Source of the DNA: CAVZLD01 sp964522605
Lineage (GTDB): Bacteria; Planctomycetota; Planctomycetia; Pirellulales; Pirellulaceae
DNA: 24,212 nucleotides
Assembly (NCBI GenBank): GCA_964522605.1
Contig: CAZFWV010000069.1
Coordinates: forward strand, 1-24,212
Reading direction: 5' to 3'
A program made the position numbers and the translations under genes. The stretch's first letter is position 1, and each line of letters starts with the position of its first letter. Of the stretch, positions 1 through 7,845 are shown piece by piece. The notes under the pieces are model-generated. The model saw nothing but the letters and a program-made list of their open reading frames with translations, was not told where the DNA came from and did no database searches.

Positions 1-334
1 CTGTCATGTCCTGCGGACGAAGTTCGGAGATTCGGGCGCTCGACACGGGCCGTTCGAGGGTTGGCGAGAGAAGAACCGCGAGGAACGGGTACTCTCGGCG
101 GATCTCCCCCGGACCCCTGGTCGCTGCACTTCACAATCGGAACTCCTTGTTCGTCACTCGCCGGCTCCTTGGCCCGTCCGCGTCGGAGGCGTGCTACCTG
201 CGTCCCTCGCATCACAATCCCTGACATGCACCCGCCGGCCCCAGGGATGCCCACCGCCGGAAAACGCGTGCCGAGCAGGCTGGAAGGGTCCCTTCCGTCG
301 GTCGCCCAATATCTGACACGAGAGGACAGGACGC
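1..334. other. left-edge stretch with no convincing gene
   Basis: This GC-rich stretch lies downstream of the DUF4416 gene, which ends at 335 on the minus strand. A minus-strand frame from an ATG at 227 stays open to the left edge (75 codons). It has no visible ribosome-binding site and an Arg/Pro/Ser-rich composition typical of non-coding high-GC DNA. A plus-strand frame (61-690) is also open but overlaps the DUF4416 gene antiparallel. I see no repeat, terminator or RNA gene here. Confidence 0.35.
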
Positions 335-886
335 CTAACCGTCTACGTTTTTCGCTCGCGGTCCCGAAGGACGCTGCTGCATCAGGAGCTGGCGGATCGC
401 GGCCAACTCCTGGTCATAACGGCCGTCGCGAAAATCGGGAAAGGTCCACTCGAACGGTCGGTACTTTCCGGCGCGGTATCGGCCCACCAGATCGGCATAC
501 ACGCCCTGACTCAGATAGATCTTCTGCCCGGCGGCCTTTCCACTGGCCAGCACCAGCTTGCTGTGATCCAGATAGCCAACATCGAGATTTACCCGACGTC
601 GCCGCTGATTGCTCAAGTCGAGTTCAATCTGATTGCAGCGCAACTTGGCTTCCGGCAGGATCTCGGGTGAAACTAGTTGCTCGAAACTGACAATCCGTCG
701 CCGCAACCCGTCGCCCATCTCGGCATCGTAGTAATGCGTCGCATCAAATGGATGATCGGGCCCGGTGAAATCAATCGCTCCCCAGACTGTCGTCATGGTT
801 TCGACGGCTTGCTGCCTTGCCTCGACGTCGCTCCACAGAATCGCGACGAACAGTTTGACCGGATCAGGAGGGTGTGTTTCGAACAT
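335..886 (-). CDS. DUF4416 family protein
   Basis: This 183-residue protein has the size and opening typical of DUF4416: a Pro-Val-Lys-Leu-Phe-Val-Ala stretch near residue 9, then a conserved-looking core with a Tyr-Tyr-Asp-Ala-Glu-Met-Gly motif around residues 52-58. A Leu-Asp-Val-Gly-Tyr-Leu stretch lies near residue 100, followed by Lys-Ile-Tyr-Leu-Ser-Gln-Gly-Val-Tyr. The family is uncharacterised. There is no signal peptide or membrane segment, so it is probably cytoplasmic. The ATG at 886 is the only good start, but no strong ribosome-binding site precedes it. It is the last of five minus-strand genes, 230 bp past the acetyltransferase-like gene, so co-transcription is possible but unproven. 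The family call rests on recognition of the sequence; the function is unknown. Confidence 0.8.
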   Translation of the reverse strand: MFETHPPDPVKLFVAILWSDVEARQQAVETMTTVWGAIDFTGPDHPFDATHYYDAEMGDGLRRRIVSFEQLVSPEILPEAKLRCNQIELDLSNQRRRRVNLDVGYLDHSKLVLASGKAAGQKIYLSQGVYADLVGRYRAGKYRPFEWTFPDFRDGRYDQELAAIRQLLMQQRPSGPRAKNVDG

Positions 887-1011
887 GGCGGTTTGAGAAA
901 TCTTGAAGGAAGAAGTTCCATCACAAAAGTTCCATCATAAGACAGCTCGACGTCAACGACACGGAAATGGCACGGCCCCAAGATCCCGGGTCGCATCCAC
1001 CGGCGTTCGAT

Positions 1012-1031
1012 CTCTGCGGACCTCCGCAGAG
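1012..1031. repeat. 20-bp perfect palindrome (9-bp arms)
   Basis: CTCTGCGGA and its exact reverse complement are separated by 2 bp. It lies in the 230-bp gap between the acetyltransferase-like and DUF4416 genes. There is no T-run on either side, so it is not a classical intrinsic terminator. It resembles the CTCTGCGG arms of the larger inverted repeat at 9012-9093. Confidence 0.6.
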
Positions 1032-1116
1032 GTTCATGGTGCCCGTAGTGTGTCATGCGGAAACCGTGGTCGATGGTTTGCTGAACAGGTTGGCAAGTGT
1101 TTCCCCAAGAAAGATG

Positions 1117-1959
1117 TTATCGAGCTTTCAGCTTCTGGATGGCGCGCTCGATCAACCGGGGATCGATGCCGAAGTGGTTGTGAACTTGCGTGACGAGTTG
1201 GTCTTGGCTTAGCTGCAGCCGTTGCACATCACTGGGCGAGCGGATCTGGAGTCGATTGGCGTGCAGATAGATTTGCTGATCGCCCGCGACACGAGTGAGC
1301 AGAGGATATTGCATCATGTCCCAGTCGAAGGAAGCATTCCACGCACGCAGGAACTCGGCGAAGTCGCACGGTTGGGTCTTGTAGGTCAGCCGGTACTTGG
1401 CGGAGCGTCGGATCGACAAGTCAGCCGCAGACGCTCCGCCGACTCGCTCCAACGTCGAAAGATCCCAGCGATCGCCCGGGTGCGGATCGAGCTGCAGGAG
1501 GTTGAAGCGAGTGGCGATCGTCCTCGGTGTAACGGGCTGAAGCGAAATCGGATCGACGATCAGGTACCCCGGGTCGATCAGATGTGGCAATTCATCGATC
1601 CAGACGAGCAGCGCACAATGCGTGTCGGGCCCGTAACGGCGATCGGCCAGAATCGGCTCGGCTTTCCACCCCAGGCTGCGGACCAACTGCAGCAGCGTCG
1701 CGGTCAGCGAGAAGCAAGTGCCTCCCGTCCCCAATCGAAAATGATCATGCAACACTTCGTTCGGCAGTCGGCGTGAGCGATCGGCACTGTCCAGCTCGGC
1801 ATGCTTCAGGATCTTGGTGAGATTCTCATACGGCAGCGAGGCAAATTGCGCGATCACGCTGCCCAGCAGCTGTCGCGGTTCGAGCGTGGGATCGATGCGA
1901 AAGTGCCGCAGGTATTCGAGAAGCAGCGGTGCGTCGACAGGAGAAAACATCGAGGTCAT
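1117..1959 (-). CDS. arylamine N-acetyltransferase family protein
   Basis: Members of this family transfer acetyl groups from acetyl-CoA to arylamines or hydrazines through a Cys-His-Asp triad. All three residues are visible. The Cys is in Gly-Gly-Thr-Cys-Phe-Ser-Leu (residue 82 from this start). The His is in Asp-Thr-His-Cys-Ala-Leu-Leu (114), and the Asp is in Ile-Asp-Pro-Gly-Tyr (129). The N-terminal Leu-Pro-Tyr-Glu-Asn-Leu stretch is also characteristic. At about 280 residues it is near the usual 260-290. The frame opens further upstream to a GTG at 2028, but the extra 23 residues do not resemble the family. ATGs at 1959 and 1950 are both plausible, and neither has a strong ribosome-binding site. 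The gene lies downstream of glgC on the same strand, and no functional link is evident. The C-terminal half is divergent, so the true acceptor may not be an arylamine. Confidence 0.82.
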   Translation of the reverse strand: MTSMFSPVDAPLLLEYLRHFRIDPTLEPRQLLGSVIAQFASLPYENLTKILKHAELDSADRSRRLPNEVLHDHFRLGTGGTCFSLTATLLQLVRSLGWKAEPILADRRYGPDTHCALLVWIDELPHLIDPGYLIVDPISLQPVTPRTIATRFNLLQLDPHPGDRWDLSTLERVGGASAADLSIRRSAKYRLTYKTQPCDFAEFLRAWNASFDWDMMQYPLLTRVAGDQQIYLHANRLQIRSPSDVQRLQLSQDQLVTQVHNHFGIDPRLIERAIQKLKAR

Positions 1960-2116
1960 CACTCGAAGAACGGCAGGGCAGTCGGAGACCGAAAGTGCCG
2001 CGGAATGACACGGATTTCCGACACCCACCGACGTTCTGATTCCGCGATCATCCGCGCGACTCGGCGGCCAGCTCTTTCAGTACCTGCCGGCTTGACCCTC
2101 GAACAACAAGCGCGAC

Positions 2117-3373
2117 TCACACAAACTGCGAGGAGCGCTGCAGATGCTCGACGCTGTCGGTGGCGGCGATCACGACGATGCCGTTGGGACTGATCGTGAA
2201 ACCGTTCGCTCGATCCTCATCGTGATCGACTCCAATTCGCGCACCGGGTGGGATCTGCAGGCCCTTATCGAGAATCGCTCGACGGATGTGGCTATGCCGG
2301 CCGACGTCGACTCCTTCGTAGAGAATCGAATCTTCGACGTGGGCATAACTGTTGATGCGCACGTTGGGGCTGAGAATGCAGCGTTCAACACTTCCACCGG
2401 AAACGATCGTTCCTGCGCAGACAATACTGTCCATCGCGCGGCCGCACCGTTCGAAGTCTCCGTTGCGCCCACTGAAGACGAACTTGGGCGGCGGATAATT
2501 GGGCTGATAGGTGCGAATCGGCCAGCGTTGGTCATACATGTTAAGTTGCGGATCGACGCTGACCAGGTCCATGTTCGCCTCGAAATAGGCGTCGAGTGTT
2601 CCTACGTCGCGCCAATAGGCGTCGCCTTTGCGATTTTCATCGCGGAACGGAAAGGCGAAGACGCGCTGTTTGTCGATGATCGCCGGAATCAAATCACGAC
2701 CAAAGTCGTGTGTACTCCGGTTTCGTGTGGCATCCTGGCAGAGCTGTTCGAAGAGAAACCGTGCAGTGAACACGTAAATGCCCATCGATGCCAGACAATG
2801 TTCTGGGTCGCCGGGAATCGTCCGCGGTTCGTCCGGCTTTTCCTGAAATCCGACAACTCGCTGGTCGCTGTCGACTTGCATGACACCGAATTGGCGGGCC
2901 GCTTCGGGCGAAACGCGCAGGGCACCGACCGTCAGATCCGCGTTATTCTCGCGGTGGTACTCGACCATCGTGCGGTAATTCATCTTATAGATGTGATCAC
3001 CGGCCAGGATGACGACGTACTCAGGCCGCTCCTTCTCGATCGTATAGATGTTCTGGTAGACCGCATCGGCGGTGCCCTGATACCACTGTTCGTCGATCCG
3101 TTGCTGCGGAGGCACCACGTCGATGAACTCGCCTAACTCCCGACAGAAGAACCGTCGCCACCCCAGATTGATGTGCCGATCCAGACTCATTGCCTTGTAT
3201 TGAGTCAGAACCAGCATCCGACGGATACCGCTGTTGAGGCAATTCGACAAGGCAAAATCGATAATGCGGTAGGTCCCGCCGAAGGTCACCGCTGGTTTCG
3301 CGCGATCGCGCGTTAAAGGTTCGAGCCGAGATCCTTTTCCGCCCGCCAGAACGACGGCTAAGCAATTCTTCAT
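2117..3373 (-). CDS. glgC: glucose-1-phosphate adenylyltransferase
   Basis: GlgC makes ADP-glucose from glucose 1-phosphate and ATP, the committed step of bacterial glycogen synthesis. The 418-residue protein starts with the nucleotide-binding signature Leu-Ala-Gly-Gly-Lys-Gly-Ser-Arg-Leu (about residues 9-17), followed by Lys-Pro-Ala-Val and the Arg-Ile-Ile-Asp-Phe motif. Trp-Tyr-Gln-Gly-Thr-Ala-Asp-Ala-Val lies near residue 100. Ala-Gly-Asp-His-Ile-Tyr-Lys-Met follows, then Phe-Gln-Glu-Lys-Pro and Tyr-Trp-Arg-Asp-Val-Gly-Thr. The C-terminal part is a left-handed beta-helix of hexapeptide type. Length matches the family (about 420). The frame is open upstream to 3838, but the ATG at 3373 is the correct start: a strong ribosome-binding site lies 5 bp away and the motif begins immediately. 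No other glycogen gene is in the window. Confidence 0.97.
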   Translation of the reverse strand: MKNCLAVVLAGGKGSRLEPLTRDRAKPAVTFGGTYRIIDFALSNCLNSGIRRMLVLTQYKAMSLDRHINLGWRRFFCRELGEFIDVVPPQQRIDEQWYQGTADAVYQNIYTIEKERPEYVVILAGDHIYKMNYRTMVEYHRENNADLTVGALRVSPEAARQFGVMQVDSDQRVVGFQEKPDEPRTIPGDPEHCLASMGIYVFTARFLFEQLCQDATRNRSTHDFGRDLIPAIIDKQRVFAFPFRDENRKGDAYWRDVGTLDAYFEANMDLVSVDPQLNMYDQRWPIRTYQPNYPPPKFVFSGRNGDFERCGRAMDSIVCAGTIVSGGSVERCILSPNVRINSYAHVEDSILYEGVDVGRHSHIRRAILDKGLQIPPGARIGVDHDEDRANGFTISPNGIVVIAATDSVEHLQRSSQFV

Positions 3374-3850
3374 CGCAGACCTCCCTACGCGTCTTCTCGA
3401 CGGATGCATCTCCCTTGCGAGCCCCTGTTGTGTCATTCTATCGCCTTGCTCATGCCCACAAAACAGGAATTCGGTGCCGATCTGCGCGAAATCGTCCCAG
3501 TTGCTGGAATCAGTGCGCCTTAACCGCCAAGGGCGCAATAAGCGTAAAGAGGCCCACTGGTTCAACCGATCACTCCGCGGCGCGCTGCACCTTCGCGAGC
3601 TCGGTATGCACTCGGCACGGATCTCATGACTGCCCGTCGTGTGCGGACGAGCAAATTGCGCACAGCGCGCAGCACATTCGTGCACGGTGTGCAACGCGGC
3701 GCAAATTCGCAAAAACTCCCCGTCGCCTGAACGAAATGATTGAAATCGTCGACGAACGAACGTGAAGACCACGCTGTCTTGAAAGAACCTGCACGGGACG
3801 AGGTGAAATGATCCACGGCTCGTTCGGGAAGTGCACACTGTGCCGAACGG
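3374..3850. other. gap between glycosyltransferase and glgC
   Basis: This 477-bp gap should contain the glgC promoter. Open frames exist on both strands (for example plus 3415-3765), but they are Cys/Arg-rich and match nothing recognisable. Around 3650-3715 short GTGCACGG and GCGCAAATT-type words recur, but no clean palindrome or T-run is present. I could not assign a -35/-10 pair with confidence. Confidence 0.4.
3379..3386 (-). promoter_or_regulatory. ribosome-binding site of glgC
   Basis: AGGGAGGT on the minus strand lies 5 bp before the ATG at 3373. It decides the start against a 155-codon upstream open extension. Confidence 0.8.
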
Positions 3851-5197
3851 TCAGGCGTCGACCAATGATCGGTAGAGCTCGACGAAACGCTGCGTCATCG
3901 CCTCGGCGCTGTAATGCTGCTGCACATGACGCCGGGCCTGCTCACCCAATCTCGCGCACAAACCCGTGTCGGCAAGCAGAGTCAGCGTTTTGCGCGCATA
4001 GCCGGGACGACTTCCCAAGGGGACCAGCATTCCGGTTTCGCCAGGCAAGATCAGCTCCCGATGGGCCGGGATGTCGGAAGCCACGACAGGAACCCCCGCG
4101 GCCATGGCCTCCAGGACGCAATTCGGCACCGATTCCTGGGCACTCGCCAGCCAGAGACAGTCCAGGCCCGCGATCAGTTCCGTCGCGTCGGAGCGACTCC
4201 CCAGAAAAAACACTCGATCACGCAAGACAACCTGATCGCGATACCGCTGAAGTCGCCAGCACTGCGGGCCCTCCCCGATCACCAGCAAATAACAGTCGTC
4301 GCGGACTAAATTCAACTGGTCGCCCGACCAAATGAGATCCTTGATCCGCTTGCGAGACTCGAGCGGCCCGACGGACCCGATTAGCTTCACGTCCGCTGGT
4401 AAGGATAATTCCTTCAGAATCCGGGCTCGGGCACGAGACCGATCACAAGAATTCAACTCGACACCATTCGGGATCACAGCGAGGCGTCGCGCTGGCCAGC
4501 CCGCCCGCATACAGTCCTCTCGCACGATCGGACTATTCACCACACAACGGCGCGCCCAACGCATTAGCAACCAGTCCGTCCACCTCCGCGGCCATCCGCC
4601 GGGCCGAAAGCCAAGTCGCTCCGAAACAACGACCCGCCGCACCCCCACCTGAGCAGCAGCTGCCGCCCCCCACAGATTCGCCGCCGCGGACAGCCCCAAT
4701 GCATTGCCTGTCCTTGCGTTCCTTGCGTTCGGCATCACTCGCTCCGATGCCTGTCCCGGCGTTTTTTTCAGATTTTTGTTTTGATGCCCGTCCGACGGCG
4801 GAGATTGCATTGCCTGTCCCGGCGTTTTTCCCGGCGTTGTGGCTGGCGATCCTGCCTGGAAATTTTTTGTGTTTTTATTTTGTTGAATCTGCGGGTCGGC
4901 GAGCGCAGTGCCTGTCCATGGGTTGGGGGTTGGCCAGGTGTGGATGAGGTGGGGGGAGATGCGGAGGATGGCTTGGCGGAGGTGGGTAAGGGTTTGGAGG
5001 CCGGCGTGGCGCCGCGCGGGGGGGGTGACGATGTGAACGCCGCGGTCAGCGAGCTGTGAGGCGAGCGGTCCGGGGCCGGCGAGGCTGAAAACGTGGACCT
5101 CAAAACCGGCCGCCGGCAGCCGACCGGTCAGCAGTGCCATCTGCCCCGAGGGGCCCGTCCGCTCGAGCGAACCGACGATCTGGAGCACGCGAATCAT
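3851..5197 (-). CDS. glycosyltransferase family 4 protein with an internal insertion
   Basis: This is a retaining GT-B (group 1) glycosyltransferase, probably acting on a cell-surface polysaccharide or lipid-linked sugar. The N-terminal domain starts with Arg-Val-Leu-Gln-Ile-Val-Gly-Ser-Leu. The acceptor domain ends near Val-Val-Ser-Glu-Arg (residues 189-194). The donor domain has Ile-Pro-Asn-Gly-Val-Glu (242-247) and Gly-Pro-Leu-Glu-Ser-Arg-Lys-Arg. The E-x7-E motif (Glu355, Glu363) lies in Gln-Glu-Ser-Val-Pro-Asn. The frame opens to 5386, but the ATG at 5197 begins exactly at the family motif. The protein is 448 residues. About 68 of these (roughly 97-164) are a hydrophilic Gln/Asn/Lys/Pro-rich insertion with two Thr-Pro-Gly-Gln-Ala repeats. 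Removing them leaves about 380, normal for the family. It lies 240 bp after hpt on the same strand. Donor and acceptor cannot be told from the sequence. Confidence 0.9.
   Translation of the reverse strand: MIRVLQIVGSLERTGPSGQMALLTGRLPAAGFEVHVFSLAGPGPLASQLADRGVHIVTPPARRHAGLQTLTHLRQAILRISPHLIHTWPTPNPWTGTALADPQIQQNKNTKNFQAGSPATTPGKTPGQAMQSPPSDGHQNKNLKKTPGQASERVMPNARNARTGNALGLSAAANLWGAAAAAQVGVRRVVVSERLGFRPGGWPRRWTDWLLMRWARRCVVNSPIVREDCMRAGWPARRLAVIPNGVELNSCDRSRARARILKELSLPADVKLIGSVGPLESRKRIKDLIWSGDQLNLVRDDCYLLVIGEGPQCWRLQRYRDQVVLRDRVFFLGSRSDATELIAGLDCLWLASAQESVPNCVLEAMAAGVPVVASDIPAHRELILPGETGMLVPLGSRPGYARKTLTLLADTGLCARLGEQARRHVQQHYSAEAMTQRFVELYRSLVDA
4705..4917 (-). repeat. in-frame repeat-bounded insertion inside the glycosyltransferase gene
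   Basis: The 9-bp word GGACAGGCA (minus strand) occurs four times: 4909-4917, 4811-4819, 4748-4756 and 4705-4713. The outer copies are 204 bp apart (68 codons) and in the same reading frame. Both encode Thr-Gly followed by (Thr/Asn)-Ala-Leu. The two inner copies lie in another frame (Gly-Gln-Ala), are 63 bp apart and share a longer core, AACGCCGGGACAGGCA. The segment includes an A-rich tract (minus strand, about 4859-4886) unlike the GC-rich surroundings. Collapsing the outer copies restores a continuous acceptor domain. Confidence 0.8.
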
Positions 5198-5437
5198 GAT
5201 GCGATTGTCACGAAAGTTCCCCAACGACACGGCACGTCTCGCAGTCGTCTCAGCGAAAGCGAACCACGAAGCACACGAAGTTGAAGAGCCATAATAAGGA
5301 AGAAAAAACGACCGTCCAGGGTGTGCCCCGGTCGCCGAGCGAAACTCCCCGCGAATCCCTTCGATGCCGAGTGCAATCGGATGCACCGGGCGATCGGCGG
5401 GACTCTCGCCGGCGAGGACACGCGCGGCATCTCGCGG

Positions 5438-5968
5438 CTACGGTGCCCTACGCTCCAGGTCCTGAGACTCCAGGGCGGCGACGTAGGGCAAGTTGCGATA
5501 GAGGTCCCGATAGTCCAGACCGTATCCGACGACAAACTCATTGGGGATTTCGAACCCCACGAAATCGGGCTGCAGATCGACCTGTTGTTGCCCGGTCTTT
5601 CGCAGCAGCACGGCGGTTCGAATCGAGGTGGGCCCCAGTTGCTCCATTAGCGCCAGCAACTCGACCAGCGTATTTCCCGTGTCAAAAATATCGTCCACCA
5701 CCAGCACGTCATGGCGTGCGATGTCGGGCATCAAATCAGAGTTGATCACGAGCGGCCCCCGCCGCGTCGCACCTCGATAGCTGCTGGCCTGAACGACCCC
5801 CACACGGAGCGGCATCGAGAGAAGCCGAATCATGTCAGCCAGCAGGACGACACTACCGGTCAAGACGCCGACAATCGTCAGCGGACGGTCTCCATAAACC
5901 GTCGCCACTGCACGCGCCATCCGCCGTACCCCGGTAGTGACCTGTTCTTCCGTCAGCAGTGTCTTCAT
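5438..5968 (-). CDS. hpt: hypoxanthine phosphoribosyltransferase
   Basis: This purine-salvage enzyme converts hypoxanthine (and often guanine) with PRPP to IMP or GMP. The 176-residue length is typical. The PRPP-binding signature Val-Leu-Val-Val-Asp-Asp-Ile-Phe-Asp-Thr-Gly-Asn-Thr is at residues 88-100. The N-terminal Val-Gly-Val-Leu-Thr-Gly-Ser-Val loop is at 33-40, the flexible-loop Ser-Ser-Tyr is at 62-64, and the C-terminal Asp-Phe-Val-Gly-Phe-Glu-Ile-Pro-Asn-Glu-Phe-Val-Val-Gly-Tyr-Gly purine-binding segment is present. An AGGAGG-like site lies about 13 bp before the ATG at 5968, a slightly long spacing. It is the first of the minus-strand series and is transcribed away from the esterase gene. 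It acts in the cytoplasm. Confidence 0.95.
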   Translation of the reverse strand: MKTLLTEEQVTTGVRRMARAVATVYGDRPLTIVGVLTGSVVLLADMIRLLSMPLRVGVVQASSYRGATRRGPLVINSDLMPDIARHDVLVVDDIFDTGNTLVELLALMEQLGPTSIRTAVLLRKTGQQQVDLQPDFVGFEIPNEFVVGYGLDYRDLYRNLPYVAALESQDLERRAP

Positions 5969-6182
5969 CGACCGTACGAAACCTCCTTCTAGGCCTCACG
6001 ATCTCCCGCAACCCACACGCACGCCTTGAAGCCGTTTGGCTTGCCGTAATACTCTAACCGAGGGACCCGGTTTTCGGGACTACGGGATCCATCAACCGAT
6101 GAGAGCGCATTTCCGCACCGACTTTCGCGACAGGGCGGCTGGTGGCAGGTCAACCAAGTCATCGAGAAAAGGAATCGATCGT

Positions 6183-6944
6183 ATGAGTCGGCCAACCTAC
6201 GGCAACTGGGCTGCGCTCGATCTGGCAGGTCATCCCTGTGATGTGTTCGAACCGAGCGAAGGGAACCCGAACGGTTACGTCGTCTTGTATCTGCACGGCG
6301 TGCATCAGGGAAGCCTGCGCGAGCAGGCCGCCTTCGTGGACCAATTCGAGCAACATGGCTTGCGCGTCGTCGCACCCCAAACCGCGCGCAGCTGGTGGGT
6401 TGATCGGATTTGCCCCGAATTCGACGCCTCCATCACCGCCCAGCAACATGTCATTCAAAATGTACTGCCATTCATTCGCGAGCGATTCGGTATCGAACCA
6501 CCACGAATCGCTCTGCTGGGGACCAGTATGGGAGGGCAGGGTGCGCTGCGTTATGCCTATCTGTTCCCTCAGCTCTTCCCCGTTGTCGCCGCAGTTTCGC
6601 CTGCCATCGATTTCCAAAAGCGAATCGAAGACGCCGAAGAAGGCGACCCGCTGCTGGAAATGTATGAGGATCCTGAACAGGCGCGGCAAGACACCGCAAT
6701 CCTGCACATTCATCCGCTCAACTGGCCGCGTCGACAGTTCTTCTGCTGCGACCCGGCCGACACGCGCTGGTACGACAGTGCAGATCGGCTGCGGATGAAA
6801 CTCAGCTCGCTCGGCATCCCCTTCGAGTGCGATTTGGATACGTCGGCCGGCGGGCATGGTTTTCCGTATTACAACCACATGGCGCCACACGTTGTTCGCT
6901 TTCTGGTCAATGCACTGAACAGCGAACGCCTGCGCGTCGTGTAG
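6183..6944 (+). CDS. alpha/beta-hydrolase, putative esterase
   Basis: This 253-residue alpha/beta-hydrolase is of the esterase D / S-formylglutathione hydrolase-like group. The nucleophile elbow Gly-Thr-Ser-Met-Gly-Gly places Ser115. The catalytic His is likely His225 in Gly-Gly-His-Gly-Phe. An acidic partner lies in Cys-Asp-Pro-Ala-Asp-Thr (Asp190 or Asp194). The Leu-His-Gly-Val-His-Gln-Gly stretch near residue 38 would supply the oxyanion hole. The frame is open upstream to 6036, but the ATG at 6183 follows an AAGGA site at 9 bp and begins the homologous region. There is no signal peptide, so it is predicted cytoplasmic. It is divergent from hpt and convergent with the DUF1080 gene. The substrate is unknown. 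Confidence 0.88.
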   Translation: MSRPTYGNWAALDLAGHPCDVFEPSEGNPNGYVVLYLHGVHQGSLREQAAFVDQFEQHGLRVVAPQTARSWWVDRICPEFDASITAQQHVIQNVLPFIRERFGIEPPRIALLGTSMGGQGALRYAYLFPQLFPVVAAVSPAIDFQKRIEDAEEGDPLLEMYEDPEQARQDTAILHIHPLNWPRRQFFCCDPADTRWYDSADRLRMKLSSLGIPFECDLDTSAGGHGFPYYNHMAPHVVRFLVNALNSERLRVV

Positions 6945-6967
6945 CTACCGAAAGTGCGGGAGGTGTA

Positions 6968-6995
6968 GCCGCGGAGTCGCGCGGAAGGACGCGGA
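6968..6995 (+). repeat. 28-bp CGCGGA-triplet repeat, copy 1
   Basis: CGCGGA occurs three times at an exact 10-bp period within 28 bp, 24 bp after the esterase stop in a convergent gap. Further copies with the same spacing lie at 19560-19587 (minus) and 22249-22276 (plus). Confidence 0.7.
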
Positions 6996-7048
6996 ATCAT
7001 CGCGCCGAATACCAGGTTCGACCACGGCAAGGTCATCTGAAATACGCA

Positions 7049-7834
7049 CTATTCCGACAGCGGTAGCAGCTCGACTTTGCGAAACTCAACTGGATGACTT
7101 TCCGATTGCAGCGAGATCGTACCGCCGGTCAGCAACAATTTGTCGTCTTTGATCAGCTTCTTGGCATCCGCGTCGTTCGGGTCGAGTTGCGGCTGAGTAT
7201 AAGCCATCACGACCTTGCCATCGATCTTGTGCTCAATCTGCTTGTCGCCATGAACTTCGAGTTCGACTGTCACCCACTGCTCGCCGTGATACGTTTCCGA
7301 ACTCGAATTCGTACAGTGTTGTGTCCACAGTCTGCCATTCAAAACCACATTGGTGCCGGGAGTGCACAGGTTAGCCGTCGGTCGCGTACCGCTTCCTGTC
7401 CCCCCCAGCAACTGCACTTCGATCGACACGGGAAAACTCTGGTCCTTCGTCATGGTCTCGGGCGCCTGCCCATGGATCATGATGCCGCTATTGCGGAGCG
7501 CCCAACCCGCACCGCCCGCAATCTGCTGGCCGACGAATCGATATTCGACGCGCAGGCGATAGTGCGAAAATGGTTGCTTGTAAAACAGATGCCCAAACCG
7601 ATCGCCAAACTTGTCGTACTGGTCGTACCGCACCTTCAGCAGACCATCTTCGACGCGGAACGTGTTGCCAAAATTGTCACCCAACGCATAGCCCTGAATC
7701 TTGGGCGTCCAGCCTTCCAGATCTCGACCATTGAACAATGAGATCCATTCGCTGGTGGATGCTTGATCCTGAGCCCATGCGGACGTGATTCCGCAGCCGA
7801 AGATCACAAGCATGACACAAATCTTGTTGCACAT
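7049..7834 (-). CDS. DUF1080 / 3-keto-disaccharide hydrolase family protein, exported
   Basis: This 261-residue protein has an N-terminal signal peptide ending in Ser-Ala-Trp-Ala near residue 21 and a single DUF1080 jelly-roll domain. Family landmarks are Ser-Leu-Phe-Asn-Gly-Arg-Asp-Leu-Glu-Gly-Trp near residue 33, Asn-Ser-Gly-Ile-Met-Ile-His-Gly mid-protein, Glu-Val-Gln-Leu-Leu-Gly, and Gly-Thr-Ile-Ser-Leu-Gln-Ser-Glu near the end. Known members cleave 3-keto-glycosides made by a partner oxidoreductase; many others are uncharacterised. The frame opens to 7906, but the ATG at 7834 has a GAGGAG site 7 bp upstream and directly precedes the signal peptide. It starts 11 bp after the stop of the TIM-barrel gene, with its ribosome-binding site in that gap, so the two are almost certainly one operon. 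It is likely periplasmic. Confidence 0.92.
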   Translation of the reverse strand: MCNKICVMLVIFGCGITSAWAQDQASTSEWISLFNGRDLEGWTPKIQGYALGDNFGNTFRVEDGLLKVRYDQYDKFGDRFGHLFYKQPFSHYRLRVEYRFVGQQIAGGAGWALRNSGIMIHGQAPETMTKDQSFPVSIEVQLLGGTGSGTRPTANLCTPGTNVVLNGRLWTQHCTNSSSETYHGEQWVTVELEVHGDKQIEHKIDGKVVMAYTQPQLDPNDADAKKLIKDDKLLLTGGTISLQSESHPVEFRKVELLPLSE

Positions 7835-7845
7835 CGATCTACTCC

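Noticed and set aside
1..227. Minus-strand frame open from an ATG at 227 to the left edge
   Set aside because: No ribosome-binding site, Arg/Pro/Ser-rich composition and no recognisable family; high GC makes such frames common.
61..690. 209-codon plus-strand frame
   Set aside because: It runs antiparallel to the DUF4416 gene and has no family resemblance.
2144..3136. 330-codon plus-strand frame
   Set aside because: It is the antisense shadow of glgC, which has complete family motifs and a strong ribosome-binding site.
3650..3715. Operator-like GTGCACGG and GCGCAAATT words upstream of glgC
   Set aside because: The symmetry is poor and the spacing irregular, so chance in GC-rich DNA is as likely.
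6159..6890. 243-codon minus-strand frame
   Set aside because: It is antisense to the esterase gene with its clear Gly-Thr-Ser-Met-Gly-Gly motif.
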